DNA of 64,000 bases from Nilaparvata lugens (GCF_014356525.2 NC_052504.1:60313637-60377636), one strand, 5' to 3'; numbered from the stretch's first letter, positions 13,001 to 28,000 are shown. The notes: a model not told the origin generated them from the letters alone. Program-made: numbers and translations.

Positions 13001-16000
13001 AAAACTACAATGAAAAAAAATTTTATTAGAAATTGATTGATAAATTCTAAATAATACTAGCATATTGCCATTGAAAACTAAAACTCATCAAAAATCCTTC
13101 CTTAAAGCTATATTGTATCTTTAACTAACTTCTCCAAATAATAATCCTAACCTCAAATGATAAGACGATGATTTTTTGCTCCAGATCTCATTGGATACTC
13201 GTGACTGAGTTTCCTTGCGACTCGACATACTGGTCGCCAAAAGACGTGAGACTGAGAATCCTATATGTTCAATAAAGTGAGATTGGGATTTAAGTGGAAT
13301 AATGTGAATATAAATATTTTCATATTCTTAAATATGTCTTTCTTTCATATTTTATATGGCTGTGAATAGAAAGATGAAATGCTGTGAAATTAAAATGATT
13401 GTATAGAGAGATTCACAACATCAATATCATAGAATCATTGTTCTCAAATCTGTATCTTACAAGTAAGTGGATATGGATTAAAAAATTACCTTGAAAAAAT
13501 TCAAATGATCTTTTAAATCAGGGAATTGACCAGGCTGGGAGTGACTAGGATGATGGCAACACTGGCCAAGAAGCTGAGAATTCATGCCAACTTCAGAATC
13601 TGAAAAATGACAAAACATATAAGTATTTGAATTATTATCAGGCGGTAGCTGTTTGGACGTCCTTATTCCACTGTTTTACAATTTTTTTTTACAAAATAGA
13701 ATACCATAAATAATAGATTATGCATATGTGTGTATCTTCAACAGATAACTCCAATCTTTAAAAAATAAGTTTTAAAAAGTTTGAAAACATGAATTCGCTC
13801 AAGGCTAAATTTTATATTAAATTTGAGAAGTGTGTTGATGACGAGGGAGAATGATAAGCAGAATTATCAATTATTAATAATTATCATTATTATGTTTTCC
13901 TGACTAGAGAAATAGTATGTTTCTTTTCAACAACTGAACAATGCAACTTCTATTTTACACCTTGAAAATATCACAAATCACACAAGTGTAACACCACAAA
14001 TTTATGGAAAAACTCACCTTCTATTATTCATTTTCCAATTGTAAAATATATTAAGGAAAAGAAAGAGTAGAATGTTAAAGGATAAAAAGAAGTTAAATTT
14101 TCCAATCTTGACTTTTTCAAAGAAATTCATAATTCAAACATAAACACAGTTTATGATGTTTCATAAAAAAAACGGAAATTTCATTGGAAAAGCCCTAATC
14201 ATTAATAAAAATTGTTTAGTCATTTTTATTTATATCACTTCTTATCAGGCCTAATTATATAAGATAGTTTAGAATCACCTTGAAATATTTCTGCTATCTT
14301 CATCACATTCTGAAACCCGTTCAAAACATTAGTAAATTCCACTATCTTCTTCTTAGAGTAGGTTTTCTCTTCAAACATGATTGCTCTGTTATCCGGATGA
14401 GAAGCTTCTAAACCGAAAGTGCTTTGTGCATAGATCCTGAAAATATTATTATTATTATTTATTTTTGTAAGGATACTAGATAGTAAGTGCTTTGTGCATA
14501 GAACCTGAAAATATTATTATTTTAATTTATTTTTGTAAGAATACTAGATAGTTTTTCAGTTTGATATACAGAGTGAAAAAGAACTCCCTAGTTTTAGGTA
14601 TAAATTTAATATGTAAATTAATGAAAAACTACATCAACAAGTACATACAATGAAAGAGAGAACCTTCAAGTTTTGTTCAACATCAGTACACTTCAACATA
14701 GGATCCATTTGTTGCCCTGCACACGTCGAGACGATATTCAAGTTCTCGCCGTATTCACCAACATATCAGGTGTAACTGTCCCAACCGCCGTGACGATTCT
14801 TTCCCGTAAATGGTTTATGTCTCGGATTTTTCCACTGTACACAACATTTTTTATGTTTCTCCGAAAGAGAAACATGAAAGTCCAGAGGAGTTCAGTCCAG
14901 GCTTCGTGGTGGCCAAGTAACTGGGATAGCTATCCCTATCCACCTTCCCGGAAAGCGAGTGTCTGTCTAGTGTCAACTGAAGGAACTGTTCCCTGGCGCC
15001 GTCTTAAGGTCAAGCAGGTTTGATGACTGCATGGGGGCAAAACTTGGACAGTTGCTGAATCAAACATCACAAATAGTGTATATCACTAGAATAGTGTATC
15101 AAGAATAGTGTATATCACTTTTTACAGATTCTAAGACACATCAAAACTAGGAAGTTCTTTTTCAAACACACTGTATAATAGAGGGTACTAGTTTACCAAA
15201 TGGGGATAAAAAAATGAATCTTATATTGTATATAAATATTATTGAATAACATTAGATCGTAAATAAAAATTCAAAATAGTAAATTCAATTATAATTATAA
15301 AACAATTTTCTGGAGTTCTTATTACACCTTCAAGGACAGCCAAAATTGAATCATGGATATGATAACAGCTCTACTATATTAATCAGTAACATCTAATGAT
15401 TCCACGTAATAGAATATTAGGAAATGGCTGAAGCCCTTTTTGCAAGATTACAAGATTGAAGGACAAACATTTCAGATCCAATTGAGAGATGATTGCTAAG
15501 AGACTAGGGAGTACATATGAATTGAGTAATTTATAAATTTGAGTTAGTGTAGATACGGTCTCTTTATGAAACATGTAAAGTGACAAACAGTAATTATTAC
15601 CAAAATATATCTCTGTACTAAACACTCGTACTAACACCAGTGCTATGTGACAAACATTGCACATATATTGAAATATACACAGCCATCAACCTTTCCTCAT
15701 CAATAAACTTCCACTTAATACAGCAATTGGTACTTTTTGCTTTGCCAGGCAAATGTGAAGATTTTATTCAATCAAGCCGTGGCGGCCCGTCAGAGGAAGC
15801 AAGGGAAGCCGGGCTTCCTCTGATATTTGCTCGTATTTCCCTAATATTTTATTGTTGTTAGATCTATTATTCAGCTGATATTGTTGATTCTCAAATTTAG
15901 AATATTAATTATTGATATTAATAATTTATTGGTATTGATAAGATTTCAAAATGTATCATTATAATGAGAGAATGTAGAAAACAAGCTTTAAATGGTGGCG

Positions 16001-19000
16001 AGAAGCGTGATAGTATTTATAGAACGAATAGCAAAGAAGGCATAAAGATGGCCAAAGGAAGCCCGCTTGAACGCTGAGTCCGACAGGAATAGAATAGCAC
16101 AGTGGAAAACGCGGTTGCCATGACAACGCATGTATATATAATAGAATATAGGCAGACACATAACAGTTCTAGAGGAAGCCTGGCTCGAGTTTGAGTCCAT
16201 CTGCGGCTCTGCACACGCATCATAAACTAAGAAGAAGAAGGAAGAGAGCTCAGTTTGTTTCGCACCAGAGTAATATAGAACAGTAATATTTAAATAAATG
16301 AAAATGGAATAACTAAAAAAGTATACAATAAATAAAAATATGGGATAAATAAGAATATTATTAATAATTATTAATAGAAATATTTAGTTAAAGTTTCTTT
16401 TTGGTGCACTAAACAGCGAGCAGCAGGAATACCAACCATCGTCTACGACAAATGCCTTTTGAAATTTATTTGTCAGAGTGTATAAATGCTTTTAGTGACG
16501 TGAGTTGGAAGTAAAAAGTTCAATTATAGAACCATCAGTAGATTTAGAGAATATTCTTCTTGAAACGCTACATATGCTCTGTTTGGAATGATTGTTGAAG
16601 TTTCAATTTTGAATTATATGTGCTTTTGAATTCCTCCTGTATTACAGCCCTTTAAATTCCCATGTAACAGGTTCAAAGACTCCCAATCAGCATCATAAGA
16701 AATTATATTCTTATCAAAATAAGGGAAAAACTGTTCATTAAAAATATTGTAGGAAAATATCTTATTTTTGGAACATTATGGTATTTGGGCTTCCCTTATT
16801 TTGAAATCCACGAGCCGCTACTGCAATCAAGTATTCTTATATTTATGTGAGATAGTATTTTTTTGTTTAAATAGGATTTATTGTATGTGTTTGGACGTTA
16901 TATCAATGTTGCTTTGTTGTCTGGCGTTGTGTGGTGGAGGGGGCAATTGAAGGGTGATGCGCATAGCGTAATCGCCGCCAGTTGCCGTTTGCCTGCCAAC
17001 CGAACAGCTCACTTCTCGTAATGTCAATTTTTGCAAAGTGATCTATTGATTTATTGTGATTTATTACAAGTGTCGTCTCGTCTCGTATCGTGATCTGGAC
17101 CCGGGATCCTAGAAGCAAGGAGGATTTGGACATGAAGGTAGGCCTATGTTATTGTGCACTTAGCCATTTAAATTGTTCAACTTGCTACCCGACGCCAGAC
17201 AACCCCAAAAGTTCTCGATGTAATTGATACAGTCCACAAACCAGAGTGCTGTTTGAGCCAGCCTCTGTCGAATAAACATGGTCCAACCGTCCGGATTGAT
17301 TTGTTAATCGAATTTGAATAGAACATAAGTTTGAAATATCGTCTAATAGGTTTGTCGTTTTTTATGCCTATTTTATTCTTGGTTTTTCTGTGTATATGGC
17401 TTGTTTTTGTCGTCGTAGATGAATATACGCTTTATTTGTGGTATTCTTAAGAAATTTGGGCTCAATTTAAGTTGGAAATTGAGTAGAACAAGTAATATTT
17501 TCGTAAATAGTTGTGTCGTAGTATTATTGCATAAGATTGTTGCATTGGTGCCACAAGGCTGGACTGGCAAGTTCGTGTCAATAAGTAGAGAAAGACTTAT
17601 ACGTCATCTAGCTGTAACAGTAACTGGAACTGTTATTTTTTTCAAAGGATACTTGCAGTTATTTGCATTGATTATTGTCGTTACTTCGTTATTAAGAGCA
17701 GTTATTGTTTGTTCCAATGAGTATCGATACGATATTATTAGCCTCGTAACCGATCATTCTCTACCGAGCATAAGTTGAAGTGCTGGCTAGGCTTGTATGA
17801 TTAGATAAGCCAGCCATTGTTCGTTCCATTGTGTCGCCTGCTCTCGTGTTTTCCCTCTTATTCTTGTTTGGTTCTTTGTCTCACTCTCTCTCTCTCGACA
17901 AGCGCTCACTGTTATCGCCTCACTATGGGTGTTATCGAAGACTTGACGTTTCAAAGAGATGCATTAATTCGTAAAATAGAACGGATTAATGAAATTGCCA
18001 AAGCTGTTGAAAAGGATCCGAAAAATAAAAAAATGAAGAATTTATTGAAAGTTATGGGTGAGCATATCGATCACCACCAGGTGGAGTTCAATGATATAAT
18101 AGATAAGATGCAGAGCTACTATAACAAACAAAATCCTCGATTGGAAACAAGTGAGCTTGAAAATCTCATGAGCCAATTTGATGAGACTTATCTCAATGTC
18201 AAGGCTATTCTCGAAACCTTACCATCCACTCAAACAAATTTGAATATTAGTTCTTCCAATGTAGCTTCTTCACCTACAACTGGAAATATCTCGTCAGTAA
18301 CCCTACCTAAGCTTCCTTTAATGACTTTTGACGGCGATTTGAAAATTTGGAGTCAATTTAAAGATTTATTCGAAGCCACGGTTCATAATAATGGTCAAAT
18401 TGCTGACATACAAAAACATATGTATCTTCGGTCTGTACTGAGAGGCGATGCACTGTCAGTCATTTCTGTAGTCCCATTGACAAGTGATCATTATGCTGAG
18501 GCATGGAAGTTATTATTGAATCGCTACAATGACTCTTACAAGCTGACTGACGCATACTTGCAAGCAATTTTTGATATGCCAGCAGTTAATAAGCAACCAG
18601 ACTCGCTACGAAAATTCATCACTCATTTAGCTGAGTATATTGCAGCACTAAAACCAATTGGTCATGCAGTTAATGACTGGTCGATTCCGTTATTATTTGT
18701 CTTACATAAAAAACTGACTGAAGAATTGAGAGAGAAGTGGCAGAGACTGCTAAGAAATGGAACAGTATCCGATTTGAAAAACTTCCAAATATTTTTGAAT
18801 GATGAAGCTGTTATTTTGGAGGCTACCAAATCCACTGATTTATTGGGGTCATCTACATCGTCAGAAGCCTCCTCACGTAAGCAGTTTGGGAAATCGAAAC
18901 CCACTATGGGAAATTACAAAGCTTCAGCTATGATTGTTAAATCGAAATCGGACGAGCTGAAATGTATTGAATGTAATAATTCTCATGAACTGGAAAATTG

Positions 19001-22000
19001 TAAAGTGTTCTTAAATCTCAAACCGTCTGATAGTTTAAAACGTGTAAAAGAATGGAAACTATGTATATGCTGTTTATTTACAGGGCACTTTATTAGAGAT
19101 TGTAGAAGAAGGAAGCCGTGCAGTCACTGTAATTCACGTCATCATTCGCTCCTCCATTTAGAGTCGAGACAGCCGCCTGTTGAAAACACCAACACATTGG
19201 CCGGTAATAAACAAATGAGCAGGGTAGACGGGCATGACGTTGCTGATCAAAGCCATCAAACATTTGTTACTGACTCAGCTAAGAAAGTATTTTCGAATGT
19301 AAATAGTTCCTTAGTATTGTTACCAACTGTTAAATTGGGAGTTCGAGGTAATCAAGGCAATTATCACAAGGTCAAAGTATTATTAGATAGTGCAAGCACC
19401 GAGTCATTCATTATAAGGCGATGCATGAAAAAACTGGGTTTAGTGGTACAGAAAACACACAGTTTGCCAATCTATGGATTATCTGATACTAAACTGGAAG
19501 TGACAGATGAAATTGCTAACTGTGAATTTGAAACACCGAACTCCCCTTCATTATTTATTTATTTATTCATTTATTGTATAAAATACTATAATCATAAAAC
19601 AATTATGACATTGGAGGAAAAACTAGGCTGAGCCTGTACTATTTCTCTCCAAAAATTTTGATAAAATGTTAATGTTGTCCAAAAGATAAGGTTATGTAAT
19701 CACACACTGCTTCAATAAACTTTAAATTAAAAATTACCGCGTCGGGAGTCAACAAAATAGCAGCTACAGATCAGATAAAAAATGCGTACTGGGCACATAT
19801 TGAAGGACTGGAGCTAGCCGATTCTGAATTTTTCCTTTCAGAGGAGGTTGATATTTTATTGGGTGCTGAATACTTCCCCTTCATTCTGACTGGAAGAGCG
19901 GTGATTGGTCCAGCGGGTACACCATCTGCCCTAGAAACTGTATGGGGCTACTGCCTGATGGGTAAGGTATCAGAGGAGAGTTCTACTATCTCAAATAATC
20001 TGTGCATGTATTCCAATGCTAATTTAGAAGAGTTGGTGAAGCGATTTTGGGTCGTAGAAGAGTCACTTAGGACAAAAAAATTATTGGAAAGTGAAATGGC
20101 TTGTGAGGAGATATACAAATCAACTGTTTGTCGTTTGAATACTGGTAGATACATTGTAGAATTACCTTCCAAGGAAACAAATACGAGTGAGATATCGGGA
20201 TATCTTGAAGGTAAAACTAATGTCGGAGAAAATGTTTCCATGATTCGAGAAGAAGAATTGGGAGATAATTTAGAAGAAGTTCCAGGTAAACAAGGTATAG
20301 CCATCAACAGTTATTTACCGATCAACGGTAATTTAGGGAAAGAGTTAAAAGTGATTCATAATCAACATGAAATCAAACCAATGGGAAGACCCATACCAAA
20401 GAAGGAAATTGGAGAAGATGTTTTTGAAAAGGAGAAACGAAATTTGGAAGAGTTAGATGATGATAGACAGGATAATGTTGAAATAAAATGGACAAAATCC
20501 GAAAAGGGAGAAGAAATGAAAGAGTATACTCCAACACCTATGTCATATGGTGTATCATCATCGCAATTTCTTGCCATTTGTACTATGCATCAGTTTATTG
20601 AAGATGAAGAAAAAATGTTCCCTGCGGCTTCTGAAGCCTTACGGTTTTCTACTTACATGGATGATATAGTTACATCAGTCTCATCAATGGAAGCAACCAA
20701 GCAACTGCAGCTTACTGAATTGTTAAGCAAAGGGAAATTTGAATTGCTAAAGTGGGCCAGCAATCACTCTACCATTCTATCAAATCTCCCTCCAGAGCAT
20801 TGCGCTATTGATGCAAAAGATTTCACTTTGGAGTCTGATAAAACCATTAAAATTCTTGGCTTCCAATCGAATCCAATTGGTTACTACCTCTTCTACAGGG
20901 TGAAGGTTCCATCCAGTCTAGCTACAAAACGAAATGTTTTATCAACTTTAGCACAAATTTTTGATCCATTAGGATATTTGACACCTTTCATGCTTACCTT
21001 CAAGAGTATAATTCAATATCTATGGCAATCGGGATGTGACTGGGATGATATAGCATCCGTGGAGGTAGTGAAGAAATGGGAGCTTTGTGTGGTTGTCCTA
21101 GTAGCTAGATTATTACATGAAGTTCAAGAAGTGCTTTCAAAAATTATAAACATAGATTATATTGCAGCTTGGACTTATTCAACTGTGGCATTGAGTTGGA
21201 TTCGGTCTTCACCTCATCGTTGGGCTACGTTTGTGGCGAATCGTGTAAGTCAAGTACAGGAACACCTGTCTACAGAGCAATTCAGATATGTGCCAACCGA
21301 ATGGAATCCAGCTGATTGTGCTAGTCGAGGACTATTGCTCAATGAATTAATTGGTAATTCTCTGTGGTGGAATGGTTCTGATTGGTTAGACAAACCACTG
21401 GAGTGCTGGCCACACCAAACCCACGGTAATGATGATGAAAATTCCAAACAGATTGAATTGGAAGCAAGAAAAATTACTCTAGCAACACAGAGTAAAGACT
21501 CAGAGGAATCAATTCAATCGGTGAACTTGAGAAATCGATGGAGTTTACTCAAAAGAATTGTATCCTCATTCTGGAAACGTTGGCAATTGGATTATGTATC
21601 TAGCTTGCAAACCCAAACAAAATTGTACAGAAAACATAGTAATGTTAACATTGGACGTATGGCTCTCTTAAAGGAAAGTAACCTACTCCCTCTTCACTGG
21701 AGGCTTGGTCGAATAACGAAGATATTTCCTGGAAAGGATGGAGTTGTGAGAGTGGTGGAGGTACAGACTGCAAAGGGAAGTCTAACTAGGGCTGTCAATA
21801 GGGTATGTCTCCTCCCTATTGATGAAGATTAGGCCTTATTGAAGGGAACTTCAATAAGTTTAGTGGTTAGTTTTTTTTTTGTTTCTTGTTTTACATGTGG
21901 GAAAGGTTCCCAAGTTGCTTTGTTTCTTGTTCTTATCTGTATTGGTAGTATATAGTCATTATTTCTCGTCCCATCCTCTCCTTTCCGTGGGCCACCTACT

Positions 22001-25000
22001 CTTTTTTGTATAAGTCTCCTCAATGACCCCTGAGGAGTGAAGATTTTTTTTCCCTAGTTTCCCTAGTAGGGTTCGTTATAGGAGGTTTTTTTTTGTTATT
22101 GGAAGTTCTTCCAAGGTGGGCGGAATGTTCGGACGTTATATCAATGTTGCTTTGTTGTCTGGCGTTGTGTGGTGGAGGGGGCAATTGAAGGGTGATGCGC
22201 ATAGCGTAATCGCCGCCAGTTGCCGTTTGCCTGCCAACCGAACAGCTCACTTCTCGTAATGCCGATTTTTGCAAAGTGATCTATTGATTTATTGTGATTT
22301 ATTACAGGTGTCGTCTCGTCTCGTATCGTGATCTGGACCCGGGATCCTAGAAGCAAGGAGGATTTGGACATGAAGGTAGGCCTATGTTATTGTGCACTTA
22401 GCCATTTAAATTGTTCAACTTGCTACCCGACGCCAGACAACCCCAAAAGTTCTCGATGTAATAATTGATACAGTCCACAAACCAGAGTGCTGTTTGAGCC
22501 AGCCTCTGTTGAATAAACAGTATGCAATTCAATGTTATTATTGTTTTGACAAAATAAAATTGATTTGATTAATATTAATAGGAAATGAATAAATATTAAT
22601 TTTTATATCAATATATTTTACTCCAACCTTGATAAAAGCCTCTCTAGATCAGGTAGCTTTGCCATGAGTGGTTTGACATCTTGCATGAGTTGTGAGTTGT
22701 CCATTAGTAGCTGAATGGCGTTCTGACGGCCGACCACCGACGCTATGGTGTTCAAAGGGCTGCAGATCCAATTGTACAGGAGTCTGAAAGTCAACAAATT
22801 CCATATTAGCAAATTACATAATTATTCCACTAACAATATAACTAATCGTATTAAATTGTAGAGAGAAAAATACGACTCGAGATATTAGGTGGGAGGAAGG
22901 CAATTAATAGAATACCTCTTTCCAAACGGTGTGCAGCAGTTGTCAAGCTTATGAAGCAGCGTTCCTTCTGTACCTCCGATTGAGTTCTCAAGGATATGCA
23001 GATTTTTCAATGTTACTGCATCCAAAACCTAAGAAAAAATACTATAAAATAATTCTAGTCTATACATTAACGCACTATCCAAAACCTGAGAAAATGAAGA
23101 AAAATACTAATAGAAAAATGGTAGACAATACATTAACGCACTATCAGTCTAAATTTGTAATTTATCCTTCAAGCTGACAGCATCCAAACCTGATAATTCA
23201 ATACATCCTCTAATATATAATTTTTACAAAATAATATTTCAATTTATTGCCAAATAAATTTCATAGTATAATACTTGAAATTTTTAGCATGAAACTATAA
23301 ATTTATAGTTCAATCTATTCGTTCTCTTCACATATCCTTGCGTAGCGCAGGTTACACCTGCTCGTATAATATAAATAACACGGTAATACACATAAATTCA
23401 TACATTGTCATAATTGGGATTATTTATTAATTATTCATTTATTGTACAAAACACTATACTCATAATATGATTATGACCATGGAAGAAAAACCAAGGTAAG
23501 CCTGTACGATATCCCTTCCAAATTTCGTTAAAAAGTTGATGTTGTCTAATATTAGGTTAGGAAATCACAAATTACTGCTTCGTCACTTAATTTTCGGTCC
23601 ATCAATAGTTAATTGAAGGTTTTGAATTTTTTAGGTTGATGTAAGAATTAGAATAAATGAATGTACCAAATAAACCAATAAAGTGAAAACTTGAGAGAAA
23701 CAAATTAAAAAGGATTAGAGATACTTCTATAGCTAATGCTGAGTTGAAGTTGGAAGTTGAAAACGATTGAACACTCCTAGAAACTGATAAAATTAATTAA
23801 AATTGAGGAAAGTATCTGACCATGTGTCGAGCACTGCTCTGACTATTGGAAGTGATGTTCTCGTCACTTTGACAGTCGACAGGCGTGTAGACAGAGAATT
23901 TCTTCATGGAAAGAAGTTGATGATCCAACTGACATCGTTTGAGATACCACGTCACTGCACCAAGTGACCTCACAGCTAGTTCGCCCTCATCACTGGCCGT
24001 CAAGCCTAAACTGTCATCTGCAAGTTAAACACGTTACACTATTTGACTAGAATATATTTTTTTAATCAAAATAAAATTATTTTTCCAGTAAATGCAACAC
24101 TACTTACACGCAAAAACTAAATCAGTCAGTTATTGAAAAACAATATCTCATTAAAAGGCGAAAGGGGTCTACAATAGAGGAGTCATCTATTCGTGAAATT
24201 TTCTATTTTCTATTGGGGCGAAGAGCAGAAATTCGAAAAACCACGTTACAAAGCAATACAAATAATTAAATTTTTAAATCAATTAAAATTTAATGAGTTG
24301 ATGAAATAATTGATAATAGAGAATAATACTAATTCTGTGAATGAATTGATATGTGGTGTCAGAAATTGCTATTAGCCCATAAAAAATTACCAATTATATA
24401 AATTTTAGAAATGAGTCCGAATCTTTCCGTGATTAGGCTACTGGTTGAAGAAAGTGACTTTTGTCACTTAATAAAACCACTTGAATAATTCAAATAAATA
24501 AATATAATTTTACTGCCATGAAACAGTTAGTTATTGAAAAACAATATCTCATTAAAAGGCGAAAGGGGTCTACAATAGAGGAGTCATCTATTCGTGAAAT
24601 TTTCTATTTTCTATTGGGGCGAAGAGCAGAAATTCGAAAAACCACGTTACAAAGCAATACAAATAATTAAATTTTTAAATCAATTAAAATTTAATGAGTT
24701 GATGAAATAATTGATAATAGAGAATAATACTAATTCTGTGAATGAATTGATATGTGGTGTCAGAAATTGCTATTAGCCCATAAAAAATTACCAATTATAT
24801 AAATTTTAGAAATGAGTCCGAATCTTTCCGTGATTAGGCTACTGGTTGAAGAAAGTGACTTTTGTCACTTAATAAAACCACTTGAATAATTCAAATAAAT
24901 AAATATAATTTTACTGCCATGAAACATACATGTTATACATGTTAACAACGTCAAATTTACAAATTTTCAAAATATTATCAAATCGATAGTTTACAATATA

Positions 25001-28000
25001 ATATTACTGTAAATAATTTACATTATTTACAGCTAAAGGTCATGAATTTCAAGTTCAATACTTGTCAAGAGGATAAAAAGGATTCAACCAACCAAAAATA
25101 TACTTTTCTTCTGAACAAGTGAAACGGAGCTTCCGCCCAAGCTTGTGGCAGTCTATAATACAACATTATGCCAACAACCACATAACTATTTTTCGACTTT
25201 GATAATCTGTTGAATGGAATGTCAATATGCCTATTTCCCTATTTCCCCTTGAGTGATGATAGTGTATATCTCTTCTGAGGCGGTGCTCCGACTGATTTTT
25301 CTTAGTATAGGAGAGAACTGTGAATATATAAAGGTTGATTATAGTGAGAATTTCCAACTCTACAAACAGGGGTCTACGTCTACAGTGAGCTAATCTTTCG
25401 GAATCTGTTAGTATCCTGACAACCTTCTTCTGTCAATAGCTCCGCAATAGAAGTCCACTATTTCCCCACAACAGAAGTCCATAGGATATGATACTATGAA
25501 AAAAACGATGTATGCTGACCTCACATAAGTCCTGGGAACATGATTCATCAAATTTCTCAGTAGATATACCACTCGAGACAGTTTAGAATTAATATAATTG
25601 ATATGAGGCTTCCATGATAATTTGACATCTAGAATAATACCTAAAAACTTGAATAACCTACTGAAAAAATCCTCGATAAAATGTAAACGTGATACTTCAA
25701 ATTTATAAGATGCAAGTGTTTGATCTTTAATGAATATTTCAAAGATGTGAACAGAAAACAATATTTTTTCAATTATATTGCATGAAATTCAAAATAGAAT
25801 TTGCACTCATAGACAAAATAACAATATTGAATATGTTATATGACAATTATTGTAGAGGAGTCAATATTAAGTTGTGTAGTTAGAAATACAAAATTTTAAA
25901 ATGGTGTTCCATTCTTCACGGTGACTAGAAAGAGACACAAACGTTTTTATGGATGAAAAACAATCATCCAATTTACTTACCATCGGCCAGGAAGTGTTTT
26001 AGCGACTCTGGCATACTATTATCATCGAAGTAGTTATTGTCTGCCAAATGAACTAAAGTTTTTCCAGAGCTCCAAAACTCAGAGTCCGGCAATAATCCAT
26101 CCTTCAGAACAGATGACAGCGTCACATTCAATAAATGCTGAGTGCCCTTTGAAATACGACCTCGTTCGTATATTATCTGAAATGTGATAAAAATAATTTG
26201 AGCTTGAACTTAACATAACTTTATCCTGTATTATAACACAACTAATATATCTCTTACTGATTGGGATTGAATGATTGGTGGCAAATCATACCAAGCTGAT
26301 CATACCAAGAGTTTGCGATGGTAATATTGTCAATGCAAAGGTAATTGAAAAACAAAATAGTTCACAGGGAAGCATTCAAGAAGTCTTAAAAATTTCAATT
26401 TCAGATAGAAATCACAAAATGAAAAACTGCATCTTATCAATGTATAAAATGAAATCTAATCAATATCTTTCTAAAATGCAAAATCGTCATAATATGTGCT
26501 TGTTCCTAATTCTTTCTACATTGCAATCGTGTACCTCATAACTGGAATTTGACACTTCTATAAATTATCCAGTCAACAATTTATTTGATTTTGTATTTAG
26601 CCTACTTTATACATGTTTATGATTTGCGAATAAAACACTGTTTGATTTGAACACATTTTTATTGTGAACAAAAAATGAAATGAATATGAATTACCTGAGA
26701 TGGCGGATAGTGAGCAACGAGGGTTCGCAAACGTGAGCACTGCTTATCATCACTGAACTGACCTAGGTTGAACTCTCCAATCGATGTATCCACAAAGCAC
26801 ACTCCAAATGCACTTCCTCCATTATCAAATTTCTGCAAAACAGACTGTTAAGTAGTTTTCCCAAAAATTCGAAACACAGAGCAAAATATCAATAGTTTAT
26901 CCAAGTTACTGCATTTTACCTATAATCTGACTCACAAGTAGAATGTTTGTGATATGCTAATATTACTATTCTATTGAAGATGTATTAGAAAATCAAATCA
27001 AATTTTATTTTCCATTTTCAAGAAAAAAAATACAATATAAAATAATAACATACTATTATGCAATATTGTATACAAAATAATACACTTAATACAATACAGG
27101 AAAAAATCCTGCTAAGGCATAAGCCTGAGCGCAGGTAAGTTGCAAACAAACTTATCTAGTGCATCTTAATAATAGGAATATTTTATAATTTGTAATTATG
27201 ATAAAAACACAATGAAGATAATGGAATGGAATGACCAAAAAAGAGAAAAAATAAAAAGGAATAAAATGGAAAACAACGACAATGCATTGATGGAATGAAA
27301 AATATGAATTATATTTTTAAAAGGTTTACCTTTTCAGATACAGCGAGAAGGAAATGACTCTCAGGTTCTTTGGTTTCACCATCGATGACACTGAACACTC
27401 TGGTGCCTTTTGTGGTGATTTGACAAATTTCTCTCTTCACAACTTTGTCATATTTCGTAACCTTTCCCACTGGAAAATATTAAGGTGAATACGTGAATCA
27501 ATGGAAATAAATTCTAGAAGAGATATAATAGAATACATATTGATATTGTAAAACTTTTACATGATTGAAAAAACTGACTGATTCTCAAATCGACTTTATT
27601 TATATTATTCTAAAAACACTATAATTTCATAGTTTTCGAGTTATCCGCTCTTGAAGGTGTAACATTTATGGAAAAAACACGTTTGTCTCAATTTATTTAT
27701 ATCTCTCATCTTATAACTTTTTAAAATCGATGGTAAAAATCCATGCTGGATATGAAGTTATAGAGAATCAAATTCTCTTCATTTTGATGTATAATTTCAT
27801 AAATTTACGCATTTTTCCACGTCTGTTGCAGCAGCTTTAGTGTTGAGTGTGAAATCTTCAGTTTTGCAACAATAGATCAATATGACAAAGAAATTTGGAG
27901 GGAATGTTAAACACAATTTTTGACTTTGCAGCTTCGTTGGGACCAGTTAGGAGGTAAACATATAGAAAGTTCCCAACTCTACCCCTTGTGCTGAAAGGAT

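Larger units (their letters stand above)
16888..22519 (+). mobile_element. BEL/Pao LTR retrotransposon, internally deleted
   Basis: 5632 bp bounded by near-identical LTRs (16888-17278, 22126-22519) and a perfect 5-bp target duplication gtatg (16883-16887, 22520-22524). A TGG-initiated primer-binding site starts at 17279 and a purine-rich tract aaggtgggcggaa lies at 22113-22125. Gag with DUF1759 and an aspartic-protease region are present. The first part of reverse transcriptase and the integrase core are missing, and a short repeat interrupts pol at about 19540-19735, so it cannot move by itself. It is antisense to MSH6, in intron 13. Confidence 0.95.

Noticed and set aside
14673..15023. 116-residue plus-strand ORF
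   Set aside because: Antisense of the mariner transposase relic, whose motifs read on the minus strand.
16903..17133. ORFs on the minus strand inside the two LTRs (also 22141-22371)
   Set aside because: Identical shadows in both BEL LTRs; no coding evidence.
22929..23177. 82-residue plus-strand ORF
   Set aside because: Antisense shadow of exon 12 and of its duplicated acceptor region.
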